From an uncultured Helicobacter sp. (lineage in GTDB: Bacteria > Campylobacterota > Campylobacteria > Campylobacterales > Helicobacteraceae), in NCBI GenBank assembly GCA_947177485.1, contig CAMWUR010000009.1:1-47869 (forward strand): a stretch of DNA of 47,869 nt, read 5' to 3'. Shown here one piece after another: positions 1-11,369 of the stretch; position 1 is the first letter of the stretch; each line of letters starts with the position of its first letter. A program made the position numbers and the translations under genes. Under the pieces are notes generated by a model. The model was not told the DNA's origin. It searched no databases and saw nothing but the letters and a program-made list of their open reading frames with translations.

Positions 1-81
1 TTTGTCATGTTGAGGCAAAGCCGAAACATCTCATGATTGACAACATAAGATTCTTCAGCCTAAAGGCTTCAGAATGACAAA
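1..81. repeat. Inverted pair of palindromic repeats
   Basis: Copy A reads on the plus strand from 1 and copy B on the minus strand from 81; both begin TTTGTCAT. Each folds into a hairpin of the same design: a five-base outer stem, a two-base GA/GA internal mismatch, an inner GGC/GCC-type stem and a three- or four-base loop. Hairpin A is 7-29 and hairpin B is 50-75. The outer stems differ between copies (GT/AC against TC/GA) but keep pairing, so the structure rather than the sequence is conserved. Longer complementarity (28-38 with 80-90) brackets the pair. It looks like a dispersed REP- or MITE-like element; I cannot name the family. Confidence 0.6.
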
Positions 82-124
82 TCATGAGATTTGTTTTGAG
101 ATTCTCAATGTAGTTGTTTTCTAA

Positions 125-202
125 GGGGGACAAGGGGGCTTATTTGCCAAAGTAAACAACAAAGTGTTTGCGTTTCTTATGATAGTTTATCCCCTTACCC
201 CC
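125..202. repeat. G-tract / C-tract long-range stem
   Basis: Two runs of five G (125-129 and 134-138) face CCCC (191-194) and CCCCC (198-202). GGGGG, AA and GGGG can pair with CCCCC, TT and CCCC, with one mismatch and one bulge, closing a loop of about 53 nt. A further CCCC lies at 206-209. Its function is unknown; it may be part of a second dispersed element. Confidence 0.4.
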
Positions 203-337
203 AAACCCCTGCATGCTATTCACTGGAATCGATGAGCAATGGTAGAATGCTTGGAGCTGCGACTTTAGTCGCACATATTGACGGGTACGAACGCAAAATT
301 AGCATTACAATGTAAAATTTTCAACATAAACAATCTC

Positions 338-826
338 TCACCACAGCTTCAATCGTTGGCTGTGGGTGAGCGCCACAGCAATAGCGTCTGTTACATCAAG
401 CGGCTTGATTTCGCCCTTGATTCCAAGAATCCGCTTGACCATAAACGCAACTTGTTCTTTTTTTGCCTTGCCATTGCCTGTTAGCGCTTTTTTGACTTGT
501 AATGGTGTGTATTCAGCAAAATTGCCAATTTCTTGTAAAATCTTGAGCGACAGCGCGCCACGAAATTGGGCAAGCTTGAGCACACTCTTTGGATTATAGG
601 CATAGAAGATGTCTTCAATCGCAACACAATCAATCCGATGATGGCGCAAAATGAGTTCGATTCCCTCGCAAAGCTCGAGAATCTGATGCTGCAAAATGCG
701 TTCATGAATCTTGATGATTCCAGCCTCGAGAATGCTCTGCGCGCGCGGCTTTGCGTGCAAGACGCAATACCCGCAATTGCGGCTGCCCGGGTCAATTCCA
801 AGAATCACACTTTCTGCACTATTCAC
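338..826 (-). CDS. ruvC: Holliday junction endonuclease RuvC
   Basis: RuvC cuts Holliday junctions as a dimer together with the RuvAB branch-migration complex. The 162-residue length is typical. The RNase-H-like fold shows its four acidic residues: D12 in [12 protein letters not shown]71 in [12 protein letters not shown], and D144 and D147 in [13 protein letters not shown]. The gene is divergent from dnaA, and its start codon overlaps the first TTCAC word of the upstream DnaA-box cluster. ruvC beside dnaA is also the arrangement at the origin of Campylobacter jejuni. No other gene is seen downstream within the window. Confidence 0.96.
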   Translation of the reverse strand: MNSAESVILGIDPGSRNCGYCVLHAKPRAQSILEAGIIKIHERILQHQILELCEGIELILRHHRIDCVAIEDIFYAYNPKSVLKLAQFRGALSLKILQEIGNFAEYTPLQVKKALTGNGKAKKEQVAFMVKRILGIKGEIKPLDVTDAIAVALTHSQRLKLW

Positions 827-936
827 AGCCTTTTCCCTTGTTGTTCACATGTTTTGTCGGCAGATTCTAGCCAAATATGCTATAATACGCGCTGAACTGC
901 CGATTTGTTCACATCTGTGAATTGTGTTATTCACAT
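820..936. other. oriC upstream part: DnaA-box cluster before dnaA
   Basis: Five copies of the Campylobacterota DnaA-box core TTCAC occur in about 115 bases: 822-826, 844-848, 908-912 and 930-934 on the plus strand, and 917-921 on the minus strand (read as GTGAA). Three of them (908-934) lie between the likely dnaA -10 element and the start codon, so DnaA bound here could also repress its own gene. Together with the cluster after dnaA this gives the bipartite origin described for Helicobacter and relatives. Individual box strengths cannot be judged from sequence. Confidence 0.75.
878..886 (+). promoter_or_regulatory. dnaA promoter, extended -10
   Basis: TGC followed by TATAAT (881-886) is an extended -10 of the Campylobacterota vegetative type. 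Transcription would start near 893, leaving a leader of about 57 nt that contains three DnaA boxes. Confidence 0.6.
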
Positions 937-949
937 CTCAAAGGGCACT

Positions 950-2245
950 ATGCAAAGCAAAGAAATTTTAGAACAACTTAGAGACGAAATCTCCGAACTC
1001 GAGTATGAGCATTATCTCAAACAGCTGCAATACATCGAAGAGATGTCATCGAGTAGCCACGCGGTGTTTAGCGCGCCCAATATTCTGATTGCAAATTGGG
1101 TGCGCACGAAATACATGCAACGAATTGCGCATCTTTTCGAGCTGCGCAATGGCAACACCACGACAATCGAGATTATCCTCGCCACGCAAAAAAAGTCGCC
1201 ACCCAAACAGAAAAACGTGAAACGTACGAGCATTCTCGATTTTACATGTACATTTGAAAACTTCGTTGTCGGCGGCTCGAATCGTATGGCACACAACGCC
1301 GCTTCTAATGTTGCAAAACATCAGGCGAAGTTTAATCCATTGCTCATCTATGGTGGCACAGGACTTGGCAAAACACATCTGCTGAATGCGATTGGAAACT
1401 ATGTGAGCCACAACAAAAGCGTGAATTATGTAACAAGTGAACAATTCCTCAATGACTTTGTGCACCATCTGCGCAACAAGACGATGGATAGATTCAAAGA
1501 AAAATACCGCTCGAATGATTATCTGCTGATTGATGATATTCAATTTCTCGCCTCCAAAGGCAAGGACACGTTGCAAGAAGAATTCTTCCATACCTTTGAG
1601 GAGCTGCACAACAACAAAAAGCAGATTGTGATGACATCAGACAAACACCCAAAATATATTGACAAACTCGATGAGCGGCTCAAAAGCCGCTTCCTTTCAG
1701 GGCTTGTGTGTGAGATTCTGCAGCCCGAGCTCGAAACAAAGATTCGCATTATCAAAAACATCTGCCAACGTGATAAAATTTTTCTGACAAATGATGTGAT
1801 TGAGTTCATCGCTACAAATATCAATAATAATATTCGCGAGATTGGCGGAAACATCTTACAGCTCAATGTTGCCGCAAACATCATCGGGCAAGACATCACG
1901 CTCGACTTTGCGCGCCAGCAGCTCAAGGAACACATTGTCGAAGAAAGCACAAACATCACTTTGGAACGAATCATCGACACCGTGGCACTCAATTACAATA
2001 TCAAACCCTCCGAGATTAGCAGCAAATCAAAGCGCAAAAAAATCGTCCTCTCGAGACGAATCGTCATCTATCTCGCTCGTCTGCTCACACCCAACTCAAT
2101 GCCATCTATCGCGCAAGGTTTGGGTATGAAAGACCACAGCTCTGTGAGCAAAGCCTACAAAGCCATCGAATCCGAAATCAAAATCAACAAAGATTTCAAG
2201 CTCGAGCTCGAAGAATTGCAAAGCAAGATTCGGCTGAAAAACTAA
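950..2245 (+). CDS. dnaA: Chromosomal replication initiator DnaA
   Basis: DnaA binds origin boxes, forms an ATP-dependent filament, melts the unwinding element and loads the helicase. The 431-residue protein has an N-terminal domain I (about 1-75), an AAA+ domain with Walker A GGTGLGKT (135-142) and Walker B LLIDDIQF, the arginine-containing LDERLKSRF segment, and a C-terminal domain IV with the box-recognition motif KDHSSVSKAYKAI. The frame is open back to 905, but I place the start at ATG 950: the extra 15 residues do not look like DnaA and AAAGGG lies just upstream of 950. The promoter and leader carry DnaA boxes, suggesting autoregulation. Confidence 0.97.
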   Translation: MQSKEILEQLRDEISELEYEHYLKQLQYIEEMSSSSHAVFSAPNILIANWVRTKYMQRIAHLFELRNGNTTTIEIILATQKKSPPKQKNVKRTSILDFTCTFENFVVGGSNRMAHNAASNVAKHQAKFNPLLIYGGTGLGKTHLLNAIGNYVSHNKSVNYVTSEQFLNDFVHHLRNKTMDRFKEKYRSNDYLLIDDIQFLASKGKDTLQEEFFHTFEELHNNKKQIVMTSDKHPKYIDKLDERLKSRFLSGLVCEILQPELETKIRIIKNICQRDKIFLTNDVIEFIATNINNNIREIGGNILQLNVAANIIGQDITLDFARQQLKEHIVEESTNITLERIIDTVALNYNIKPSEISSKSKRKKIVLSRRIVIYLARLLTPNSMPSIAQGLGMKDHSSVSKAYKAIESEIKINKDFKLELEELQSKIRLKN

Positions 2246-2278
2246 CAAAAATTATGGTACAATGCGCTTTTGAATGCT

Positions 2279-2376
2279 GTGAAAACAAGGGCGCAACACC
2301 AGCAATTTGTCCCATACATTTCACAACGCATGGAGCGATTGTACCCAATCATCAAAGGATTTTTCACATTTTCACG
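2279..2376. other. oriC downstream part: DnaA boxes between dnaA and dnaN
   Basis: TTCAC cores lie at 2320-2324, 2363-2367 and 2371-2375 on the plus strand and at 2279-2283 on the minus strand. The last two are tandem, eight bases apart, immediately before the GC-rich TCCC and the DnaA-trio. In H. pylori the unwinding site is likewise on the dnaA-dnaN side. Confidence 0.75.
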
Positions 2377-2380
2377 TCCC

Positions 2381-2414
2381 CTACTACTAAAAAAGAAATC
2401 TTTAATATAAAGGA
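2381..2414. other. DnaA-trio and AT-rich DNA unwinding element
   Basis: CTACTACTA at 2381-2389 reads 3'-GATGATGAT-5' on the minus strand, that is, three perfect DnaA-trio repeats. It follows tandem DnaA boxes and a short GC-rich spacer and leads into an A/T-rich run (2389-2410). Box, GC spacer, trio and AT tract in this order form the basal unwinding system defined in Bacillus subtilis and proposed for other bacteria. The dnaN ribosome-binding site AAAGGA lies at its far edge. Confidence 0.75.
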
Positions 2415-2422
2415 CACAATAT

Positions 2423-5856
<3,434 letters not shown>

Positions 5857-5864
5857 GGGTTTTG

Positions 5865-6242
5865 ATGCGTTATGGTGAGTTAGAAATTTCCAATTTTGAC
5901 CCGCAAAGTATTGAGCTTTGGGAAAACAAACACGAACGATTCTATACAATCAACATCACACTTCCAGAGTTTTCGTGCCTCTGTCCACGCAGCGGCTATC
6001 CTGACTATGCAGAGATTTTTGTGAGTTATGTACCTGCTGCATTTGTGGTGGAGCTCAAGGCGCTTAAACTCTATATCAATTCTTTTCGCAATCGCTATAT
6101 TAGCCACGAAGACAGCATTAACGAAATTTATGCGCTTTTGTGGGATAAGCTTGCACCCCAAAAGCTTCTTGTTCGTGCTGATTTCAACCCGCGCGGCAAT
6201 GTACATACGGTGATTGAAATTAATAGCGAGGAGCAGGTATGA
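5865..6242 (+). CDS. queF: NADPH-dependent preQ0 reductase QueF
   Basis: QueF reduces the nitrile of 7-cyano-7-deazaguanine to preQ1 in queuosine synthesis. This is the short (YkvM-like) type, 125 residues. The catalytic Cys and Asp lie in CLCPRSGYPDYAEI and the substrate-binding Glu in VVELKALKLY. The start is ATG 5865 after TAGGGG; a TTG one codon earlier is less likely. The stop overlaps the plsY start by four bases (ATGA), indicating coupled translation. Confidence 0.92.
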   Translation: MRYGELEISNFDPQSIELWENKHERFYTINITLPEFSCLCPRSGYPDYAEIFVSYVPAAFVVELKALKLYINSFRNRYISHEDSINEIYALLWDKLAPQKLLVRADFNPRGNVHTVIEINSEEQV

Positions 6243-6898
6243 CAATTCTTGCTTGGTTGCTTGATACGATTTTTTGGCTTTTGGGGAATCAGAATTTTCA
6301 ATTCTACCTCATTGCTTATTGTGTTGGCGGGATTCCTTTTGGGCTCGTCATTCTTCGGCTTTTCTATGGAATCGACTTGCGCAAAGTCGGCAGTGGGAGC
6401 ATTGGCGCAACGAATGTTTTGCGTGCATTGCAACAAAACAATATTGCGCATGCAAAGCTCATGGCATTGCTCACAGTTATTCTTGATGCTTCTAAGGGTG
6501 CAATAGTTGTACTTGCCGCGCGCGCATGTGATTTGGGCGTTGATGTACAATGGAGTGTTGCTGTTTTGAGTGTGATTGGGCATTGTTATAGTCCGTTTCT
6601 CAAGTTTGATGGCGGCAAAGGAATCGCCACAGGCGTGGGTGTTATGCTTGTTTTATTGCCGATTGAAGCAATACTTGGGCTTTTAGCTTGGTTTATTGTT
6701 GGCAAGTGGAGCAAAATTTCTTCGCTTGCATCTCTTGCTGGGTTAAGCGGGTTTTTGGTGAGTCATTATTTTTTTAATCCCACAATCCCCGGGATAGAAT
6801 CCCATGCACCTATTATTATTATTGCTGTGGTGATTATTTGGAAACATATCCCAAATATCCAACGAATCCTGCAAAGCAAAGAACAAAAAATCGTCTAG
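6239..6898 (+). CDS. plsY: Acyl-phosphate:glycerol-3-phosphate acyltransferase PlsY
   Basis: PlsY transfers an acyl group from acyl-phosphate to glycerol-3-phosphate, the first step of phospholipid synthesis, in the inner membrane. The 219-residue protein has about five hydrophobic segments and the family motifs VGSGSIGATNVLR and FDGGKGIATGVGVML. It overlaps queF by four bases, and folB starts nine bases after its stop, so queF-plsY-folB probably form one transcript. Confidence 0.94.
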   Translation: MTILAWLLDTIFWLLGNQNFQFYLIAYCVGGIPFGLVILRLFYGIDLRKVGSGSIGATNVLRALQQNNIAHAKLMALLTVILDASKGAIVVLAARACDLGVDVQWSVAVLSVIGHCYSPFLKFDGGKGIATGVGVMLVLLPIEAILGLLAWFIVGKWSKISSLASLAGLSGFLVSHYFFNPTIPGIESHAPIIIIAVVIIWKHIPNIQRILQSKEQKIV

Positions 6899-6906
6899 GA
6901 GAAACA

Positions 6907-7254
6907 ATGAAACCTAAACAAGAAATGGCAGTTCGAGTACGTGATTTGACTTTTGATACAATCATTGGATTATTACCAATCGAGCGTGAAAAACCACAAC
7001 GTGTGATTGTGAATTGCACGCTCTATTATCAATGCAAAAATGAAGTTTTTATTGATTATTCGCTTGTCAAAGACTATCTCATCACAACAATCCAACGCAA
7101 ACAATTCAAAAAGCTTGAAGAAGGAGTTGTGTTTCTGACAGAAGGTTTAAAAGATTTGTTTCCAAGTATCTATTGTTCTGAAGTCGAAATTATCAAGCCA
7201 CATATTTTTGATAATTGTAATGTTTCACTTTGTTTGACACAAAAATTTAAATGA
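6907..7254 (+). CDS. folB: Dihydroneopterin aldolase FolB
   Basis: FolB cleaves 7,8-dihydroneopterin to 6-hydroxymethyl-dihydropterin and glycolaldehyde in folate synthesis. The protein has 115 residues. Expected features are present: Glu in IGLLPIEREKPQ, Tyr in IDYSLVKDYL and the catalytic Lys in VEIIKPHIF. The frame is open further upstream (to 6838), but that part lies inside plsY; ATG 6907 has GGAG at a proper distance. The gene ends tail to tail with minC, one base apart. Confidence 0.88.
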   Translation: MKPKQEMAVRVRDLTFDTIIGLLPIEREKPQRVIVNCTLYYQCKNEVFIDYSLVKDYLITTIQRKQFKKLEEGVVFLTEGLKDLFPSIYCSEVEIIKPHIFDNCNVSLCLTQKFK

Positions 7255-7255
7255 T

Positions 7256-7828
7256 TTAAATAATTTCAAGCATTTTACCATCTTTAAAAATAGCTTTTTT
7301 GTTGCCGTCAAAAGCATTTGGGTCGAGAAATTCACCAGCAAAAAGCACGCTGCCTTGTCCAATTTTGGTGAGTAAGATAAATTCCCCTTCGCATTCCACA
7401 GCACCATCGATTTCACCATAGATTTGAAGGTTGCCTTTGGCATAAATACGTGCTCCACTATTGATTCGTCCATAAATAATCAAATCGCCTTCACAGAGAA
7501 TCTCCTCCCCACTACGAATAATGCGATTGAGAATCTGTGCTTGAATCGATTCTAGATTCGGTTGGTGTTCAAGATGAACTTCGTCTATAACTGAAGTAGT
7601 TTCTTGTTTTTTAGTAGGACGTTTGAGTTTTTCAAGAGTTTTGGATTCCATAAATAACAATCCACGTTCCTCGAGAAAGGCAACAAGTGTTGGCGTGATT
7701 TCCTGCGAAAGCAAAAGCAAAAAATTTTGCAATAAAATGCAATTGCGATTGATATATTCCATGAGCCGATTTTCCTCGCATGGTTCTATCTCAAATATCT
7801 TTAAATGACTTTGTCTGCCTTTGACCAT
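7256..7828 (-). CDS. minC: Septum-site inhibitor MinC
   Basis: MinC, recruited by MinD, blocks FtsZ ring assembly away from midcell. The 190-residue protein has a weakly conserved N-terminal domain (about 1-75), a charged linker, and the C-terminal beta-helical MinC domain (about 95-190) with GARIYAKGNLQIYGEIDGA and the following VECEG turn. The gene follows the M23 peptidase by 12 bases on the same strand. minD is not in this window. Confidence 0.9.
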   Translation of the reverse strand: MVKGRQSHLKIFEIEPCEENRLMEYINRNCILLQNFLLLLSQEITPTLVAFLEERGLLFMESKTLEKLKRPTKKQETTSVIDEVHLEHQPNLESIQAQILNRIIRSGEEILCEGDLIIYGRINSGARIYAKGNLQIYGEIDGAVECEGEFILLTKIGQGSVLFAGEFLDPNAFDGNKKAIFKDGKMLEII

Positions 7829-7840
7829 TTTGATTCCTCT

Positions 7841-9202
7841 CTAGCGGGAACGGGATTCGATGAGTGTCTTTGCATCTTTAATGATTTTAAAGAGATTATC
7901 ATTCATCCATTTAGAATCTAACCACTCTGTTGGATTGCTCTCAACTCCTTGAACAAGCGTGGCAAAGTGCAAATGGTCGCCCAATACAAGCCCTGTTAAA
8001 CCCGTATTTCCTAATTTTGCTCCTGCTTCCAAATGTTGTCCTTCATTCACATCAATACGGCTTAGGTGTGCATAGAGACTCATAAGCCCAAGCCCATGGT
8101 CGATAATCACCATATTGCCATAGATTCCATTGAAACCGGCGAATGCAACAACGCCTCCATTGCTTAGAATCACAGGTGCTTGCTTGATACTAGCAAAATC
8201 GATTCCTAAATGATACGATTCGCCGATGATGTTGCTCTCATACGCAAAATAGCGATGGTCGCCAAAACGTCCAACAGCAGCGCCATTGCGCAATGGATAG
8301 AATTTTGAGAGTGTGAAATCTGTTGGCAAAATCGCTGCTTGATTATAATTTTGCCCAACAAGATTGACAATCTCGACATTCTTATCGCGAATGGTCTTGT
8401 TGATATAATTGAACTTATCCGCAGGCAGTGCCAAGCTTTCGGGCGCAACTTGGTTAATCTCGCTAATAAGGCTTGTGATTTTCCCATCAATAAAATCATC
8501 ACTAATCTTAATAGTCGATGTTTTATATTCGCGTTTAACACGATAGAATGGCACAGGCATCACACTTCTATTTCCAGCTTTGTCTTCGACAATCACGCGT
8601 GCGTTGAAGTCGTTGTCGCGCACGTCCCACGCCACGAGCGCGGCGTAATATCCGCCCTCGGCAAAATACACGGGCTTGAATTGCCACCTGCCACCTTCAA
8701 GTGTGATTGCGGAAAGATTATCATCAAGCGCTTGAAAAACAACAAATGCGCTGCCTCCGCGAACGATTTTGTAAGAATGTGCGAGAATATCAATAAATGG
8801 TTTTTGTGTGTCTAGCACTGTGCGAATCGTTTTTTTGGTCGTATTACCAAAGCCAAAATAGCTATTATCTGTCGCGGTGATTTGAATCTCAACACCACCA
8901 TCTGAAAGAAACATCGTATTTTTTGGTGCGGGGATTTGTATTTCGATAAGCTTTGGGTTGTTTGGCGGGTTGGTGCTCTCGACAAGCCGACTTTCATTGC
9001 CCGAGACCATATAGACTTGGTAATTTTGGATTCCGCTTTCATCGCTAAGGGTGATTTGGATGGGATCTTTGAAATTCCAAAACACTTCGTCTGTAACATG
9101 AATCTGCGGAGGATTGTTCTCGAAACTATCAGGATTGAGCGCCACAACACTACCAAATGCCACAATCATAAACACAATCGCCGACAACAGGATTTTTTTC
9201 AT
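7841..9202 (-). CDS. Periplasmic M23 (LytM) metallopeptidase
   Basis: This is a probable peptidoglycan endopeptidase of 453 residues. A signal or anchor segment (4-22) is followed by an Ig-like region with repeated beta-strand patterns (about 30-225) and a C-terminal M23 domain. The zinc-site pattern is complete: H331 and D335 in YHLGIDFAS, and H410/H412 in GDHLHFA, with H379 in YAHLS also conserved, so it should be active. Relatives in Helicobacter and Campylobacter trim peptidoglycan and affect cell shape. Its start overlaps the rluB stop by four bases and minC follows, linking wall processing with division. Confidence 0.9.
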   Translation of the reverse strand: MKKILLSAIVFMIVAFGSVVALNPDSFENNPPQIHVTDEVFWNFKDPIQITLSDESGIQNYQVYMVSGNESRLVESTNPPNNPKLIEIQIPAPKNTMFLSDGGVEIQITATDNSYFGFGNTTKKTIRTVLDTQKPFIDILAHSYKIVRGGSAFVVFQALDDNLSAITLEGGRWQFKPVYFAEGGYYAALVAWDVRDNDFNARVIVEDKAGNRSVMPVPFYRVKREYKTSTIKISDDFIDGKITSLISEINQVAPESLALPADKFNYINKTIRDKNVEIVNLVGQNYNQAAILPTDFTLSKFYPLRNGAAVGRFGDHRYFAYESNIIGESYHLGIDFASIKQAPVILSNGGVVAFAGFNGIYGNMVIIDHGLGLMSLYAHLSRIDVNEGQHLEAGAKLGNTGLTGLVLGDHLHFATLVQGVESNPTEWLDSKWMNDNLFKIIKDAKTLIESRSR

Positions 9203-9951
9203 TTCATTCCCTCTAAAAATCGATGGAGTTTATTATACTCGGCTTTGTTTAAAAATCGCCATTTGGTTGGCTGAAGCGAAGACAGAGAAACAAACCCAAA
9301 TTCCACGCGTTTGAGGTCGAGTACTTCGAGTGAGAAAGCTGCGAAGAATCGCCGTAATTCGCGGTTTTGCCCTTCGCTAATCTGCACGCGCATGCGCGCA
9401 TAATTCTTTGATTCACCAAGCACTTTATACGACACGAATGGCGCAAAATCCATACTCACAATCTCGTTTTTGTGGTGCGCACCCTTGTGCGCATCGTCTA
9501 AATGCAGCCCTTGTTCCATTGCTTCAAAAACTGCTGGTGTCAACCTGCCGCCAAGCTTGAGATAATAGCTGCGCACGAGATTGCTATGCATGAGTGCATC
9601 GGCGACTTTTGCGCTATCAGTCAGCAGCAAGAGCCCTTCGCTTGCAAAATCGAGTCGCCCAATCGTGCGAAAATGTGCAAAGCCGCTTGGCAGAGAATCG
9701 AAAATCACGCGGCGATTGTGTTCATCACGTTTGCTCACAATCTCACCTTTGGGTTTGTGGTAGGCAATCACGGTAAAATGCTTGGTTGGCTTCAATGGTT
9801 TAGAATCGATGGTGATTCTATCCTGTGTTCCGACTTTCTGCCCGGCGGTTGCAAGCGCCTTGTTGACACGTACGCGTCCTTGCTCGATGAGCTTATCTGC
9901 CTCTCGGCGTGAATACGTGCTGTTGTGGGCGATGTATTGATTGATTCGCAT
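9199..9951 (-). CDS. rluB: rRNA pseudouridine synthase, RluB/RsuA type
   Basis: This enzyme isomerises a uridine in ribosomal RNA, most likely 23S. The protein has 250 residues: an N-terminal S4 RNA-binding domain (1-60) and a catalytic domain with the essential Asp D101 in GRLDFASEGLLLLTD. The exact target base (RluB, RluE, RluF or RsuA class) cannot be fixed by eye; RluB is the usual Campylobacterota annotation. The start ATG follows AAAGGAAC. It heads a three-gene minus-strand unit with the M23 peptidase and minC. Confidence 0.88.
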   Translation of the reverse strand: MRINQYIAHNSTYSRREADKLIEQGRVRVNKALATAGQKVGTQDRITIDSKPLKPTKHFTVIAYHKPKGEIVSKRDEHNRRVIFDSLPSGFAHFRTIGRLDFASEGLLLLTDSAKVADALMHSNLVRSYYLKLGGRLTPAVFEAMEQGLHLDDAHKGAHHKNEIVSMDFAPFVSYKVLGESKNYARMRVQISEGQNRELRRFFAAFSLEVLDLKRVEFGFVSLSSLQPTKWRFLNKAEYNKLHRFLEGMK

Positions 9952-9983
9952 TGTGTTCCTTTGAATTTTTAGTGCAGACGCAT

Positions 9984-9989
9984 TATAAT
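9984..9989 (+). promoter_or_regulatory. -10 element for the MATE gene
   Basis: TATAAT lies 25 bases upstream of the ATG at 10014, in the 62-base gap between the divergent rluB and MATE genes. GGAGG precedes the start codon. Confidence 0.5.
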
Positions 9990-10013
9990 TTTACATTATT
10001 TTGGAGGAATCCT

Positions 10014-11369
10014 ATGGCAGGCAACAAAATCGATTTACGCAATCAATCCATTATTCGTCTCTTTTTTACCTACTTTATCCCTTCTGTTTGTGCAATGCTT
10101 GCCCTCTCGACCAATGCAACAATCGATGGCATTTTTGTGGGGCAGATGGTTGGACCAAATGCTCTTGCAGCTGTTGGAATCGCGTGGCCCCTCTTTCCGG
10201 TGATGATTGCCTATGAACTGCTTTTTAGCATTGGCGGCGCGTCTTTGAGCTCATATTATATCGGCAAAGGCAAACCACAGCGCGCCCGAATGATTTTTAG
10301 CTCCATTTTTTATTTTGCGCTTGTCAGCGGCAGTATCATCGGTGTTGTGCTGTTTCTCTTTCGCTATGAAATGGCGCGATTCCTTGGCGCTTCAGCCGTG
10401 CTCGAGCCGCTCGTGGTTGAGTATATTGGTGTGATTTTTTTGGGTGGAATCTTCATCGTGTTGCAGCCCATGCTCGATATTTTCGCGATTAACGACAAGC
10501 GCCCTAACCTTGCGATGTTCGCGACAATCGCTGCGTCTTTGCTCAATATCGTATTAAATTATATCTTTATTTTTCTATGGGGCTGGGGGCTCTTTGGCGC
10601 AGCGCTCGCTACAGTACTTGGAAACGCGATTGGATTCTTTGTGCTGTTGCGCCATTTTGTGTTGCGGCAAGGTGAGATTTATTTCTTGCGCTATTTCAAC
10701 ATTCGTGCCTGCCTTGTCTCGGCAAAAAATGGAATCCCGCAATCCGTGGCAGAAATCAGTGCATCGCTCATGATGCTTGCTTTCAATCATGCATTGCGCG
10801 AAATCGCGGGTGAACGTGGTATTTCGATTTATAGTATTTTAATGTACACAGGAATTGTTGTTTTTACCGTGATTCTTTCAAGCGCGCAAAGCATTCAGCC
10901 TATTGCGAGCTTCAACTATGGCGCGGGCTGTATTGGGCGCATTCGTGCTGTATTTTATTTTGGGCTTGTGTTTTCACTCATACTTGGAATCGTGATGTAT
11001 GGGCTTTCAAGTATTTTTTCTCCACTGCTTGTGAGCATTTTTGTAAGTGAAGCTGCGATTCTCAACGACCCAATGCTTGCTGCTGATGTCGCACATGCAA
11101 TCGGAATTTATTATATCGGCTTCGTGCTGCTTGGAGTGAGCCTTTGTAGCGCGATTCTGCTGCAAAGTATTCAACGTCCTTGGCGTTCATTGTTGATTAC
11201 GTTGAGTTCAAGTCTGCTGTTTGCGATTCCGCTTGTGTTCATCTTGCCCAAATTTTGGGGTATTGATGGCATCTGGTGGAGCTATCCAATTGCGATGATG
11301 GCATCGAGCCTCATTGCATTATGTGTGATTTTCTACGAGCTGCGCAAAGGCGCGCTGCGCCTTATGTGA
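10014..11369 (+). CDS. MATE-family efflux transporter
   Basis: This is an inner-membrane multidrug or metabolite exporter driven by Na+ or H+. The 451-residue protein has about twelve hydrophobic segments in two halves and MATE-like features such as STNATIDGIFVGQMVGPNAL near the N-terminus and QSIQPIASFNYGAG in the second half. Start ATG 10014 has GGAGG nine bases upstream and a -10 at 9984; codons upstream to 9951 are in frame but unsupported. The substrate cannot be predicted. The last eight bases overlap the convergent ccsBA gene. Confidence 0.9.
   Translation: MAGNKIDLRNQSIIRLFFTYFIPSVCAMLALSTNATIDGIFVGQMVGPNALAAVGIAWPLFPVMIAYELLFSIGGASLSSYYIGKGKPQRARMIFSSIFYFALVSGSIIGVVLFLFRYEMARFLGASAVLEPLVVEYIGVIFLGGIFIVLQPMLDIFAINDKRPNLAMFATIAASLLNIVLNYIFIFLWGWGLFGAALATVLGNAIGFFVLLRHFVLRQGEIYFLRYFNIRACLVSAKNGIPQSVAEISASLMMLAFNHALREIAGERGISIYSILMYTGIVVFTVILSSAQSIQPIASFNYGAGCIGRIRAVFYFGLVFSLILGIVMYGLSSIFSPLLVSIFVSEAAILNDPMLAADVAHAIGIYYIGFVLLGVSLCSAILLQSIQRPWRSLLITLSSSLLFAIPLVFILPKFWGIDGIWWSYPIAMMASSLIALCVIFYELRKGALRLM

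Larger units (their letters stand above)
1..337. other. Gene-free region downstream of ruvC
   Basis: No convincing coding frame was found here. The stretch holds two inverted palindromic repeats (1-81), a G/C-tract pairing (125-138 with 191-202) and a small perfect hairpin at 258-273 (six-base stem, TTTA loop). None of the hairpins is followed by a T-run on either strand, so I do not call a terminator for ruvC. One isolated TTCAC word (219-223) is probably chance. Confidence 0.7.

Noticed and set aside
258-273. Perfect hairpin as a ruvC terminator
   Set aside because: No T-run follows in the direction of ruvC transcription, so I only note it as a hairpin.
905-949. Upstream extension of DnaA by 15 residues
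   Set aside because: The extension overlaps the DnaA boxes, is unlike DnaA N-termini, and the AAAGGG site points to ATG 950.
1046-1609. Open frame of 187 codons on the minus strand inside dnaA
   Set aside because: Antisense shadow of the DnaA AAA+ domain, with no start signal or conserved motif.
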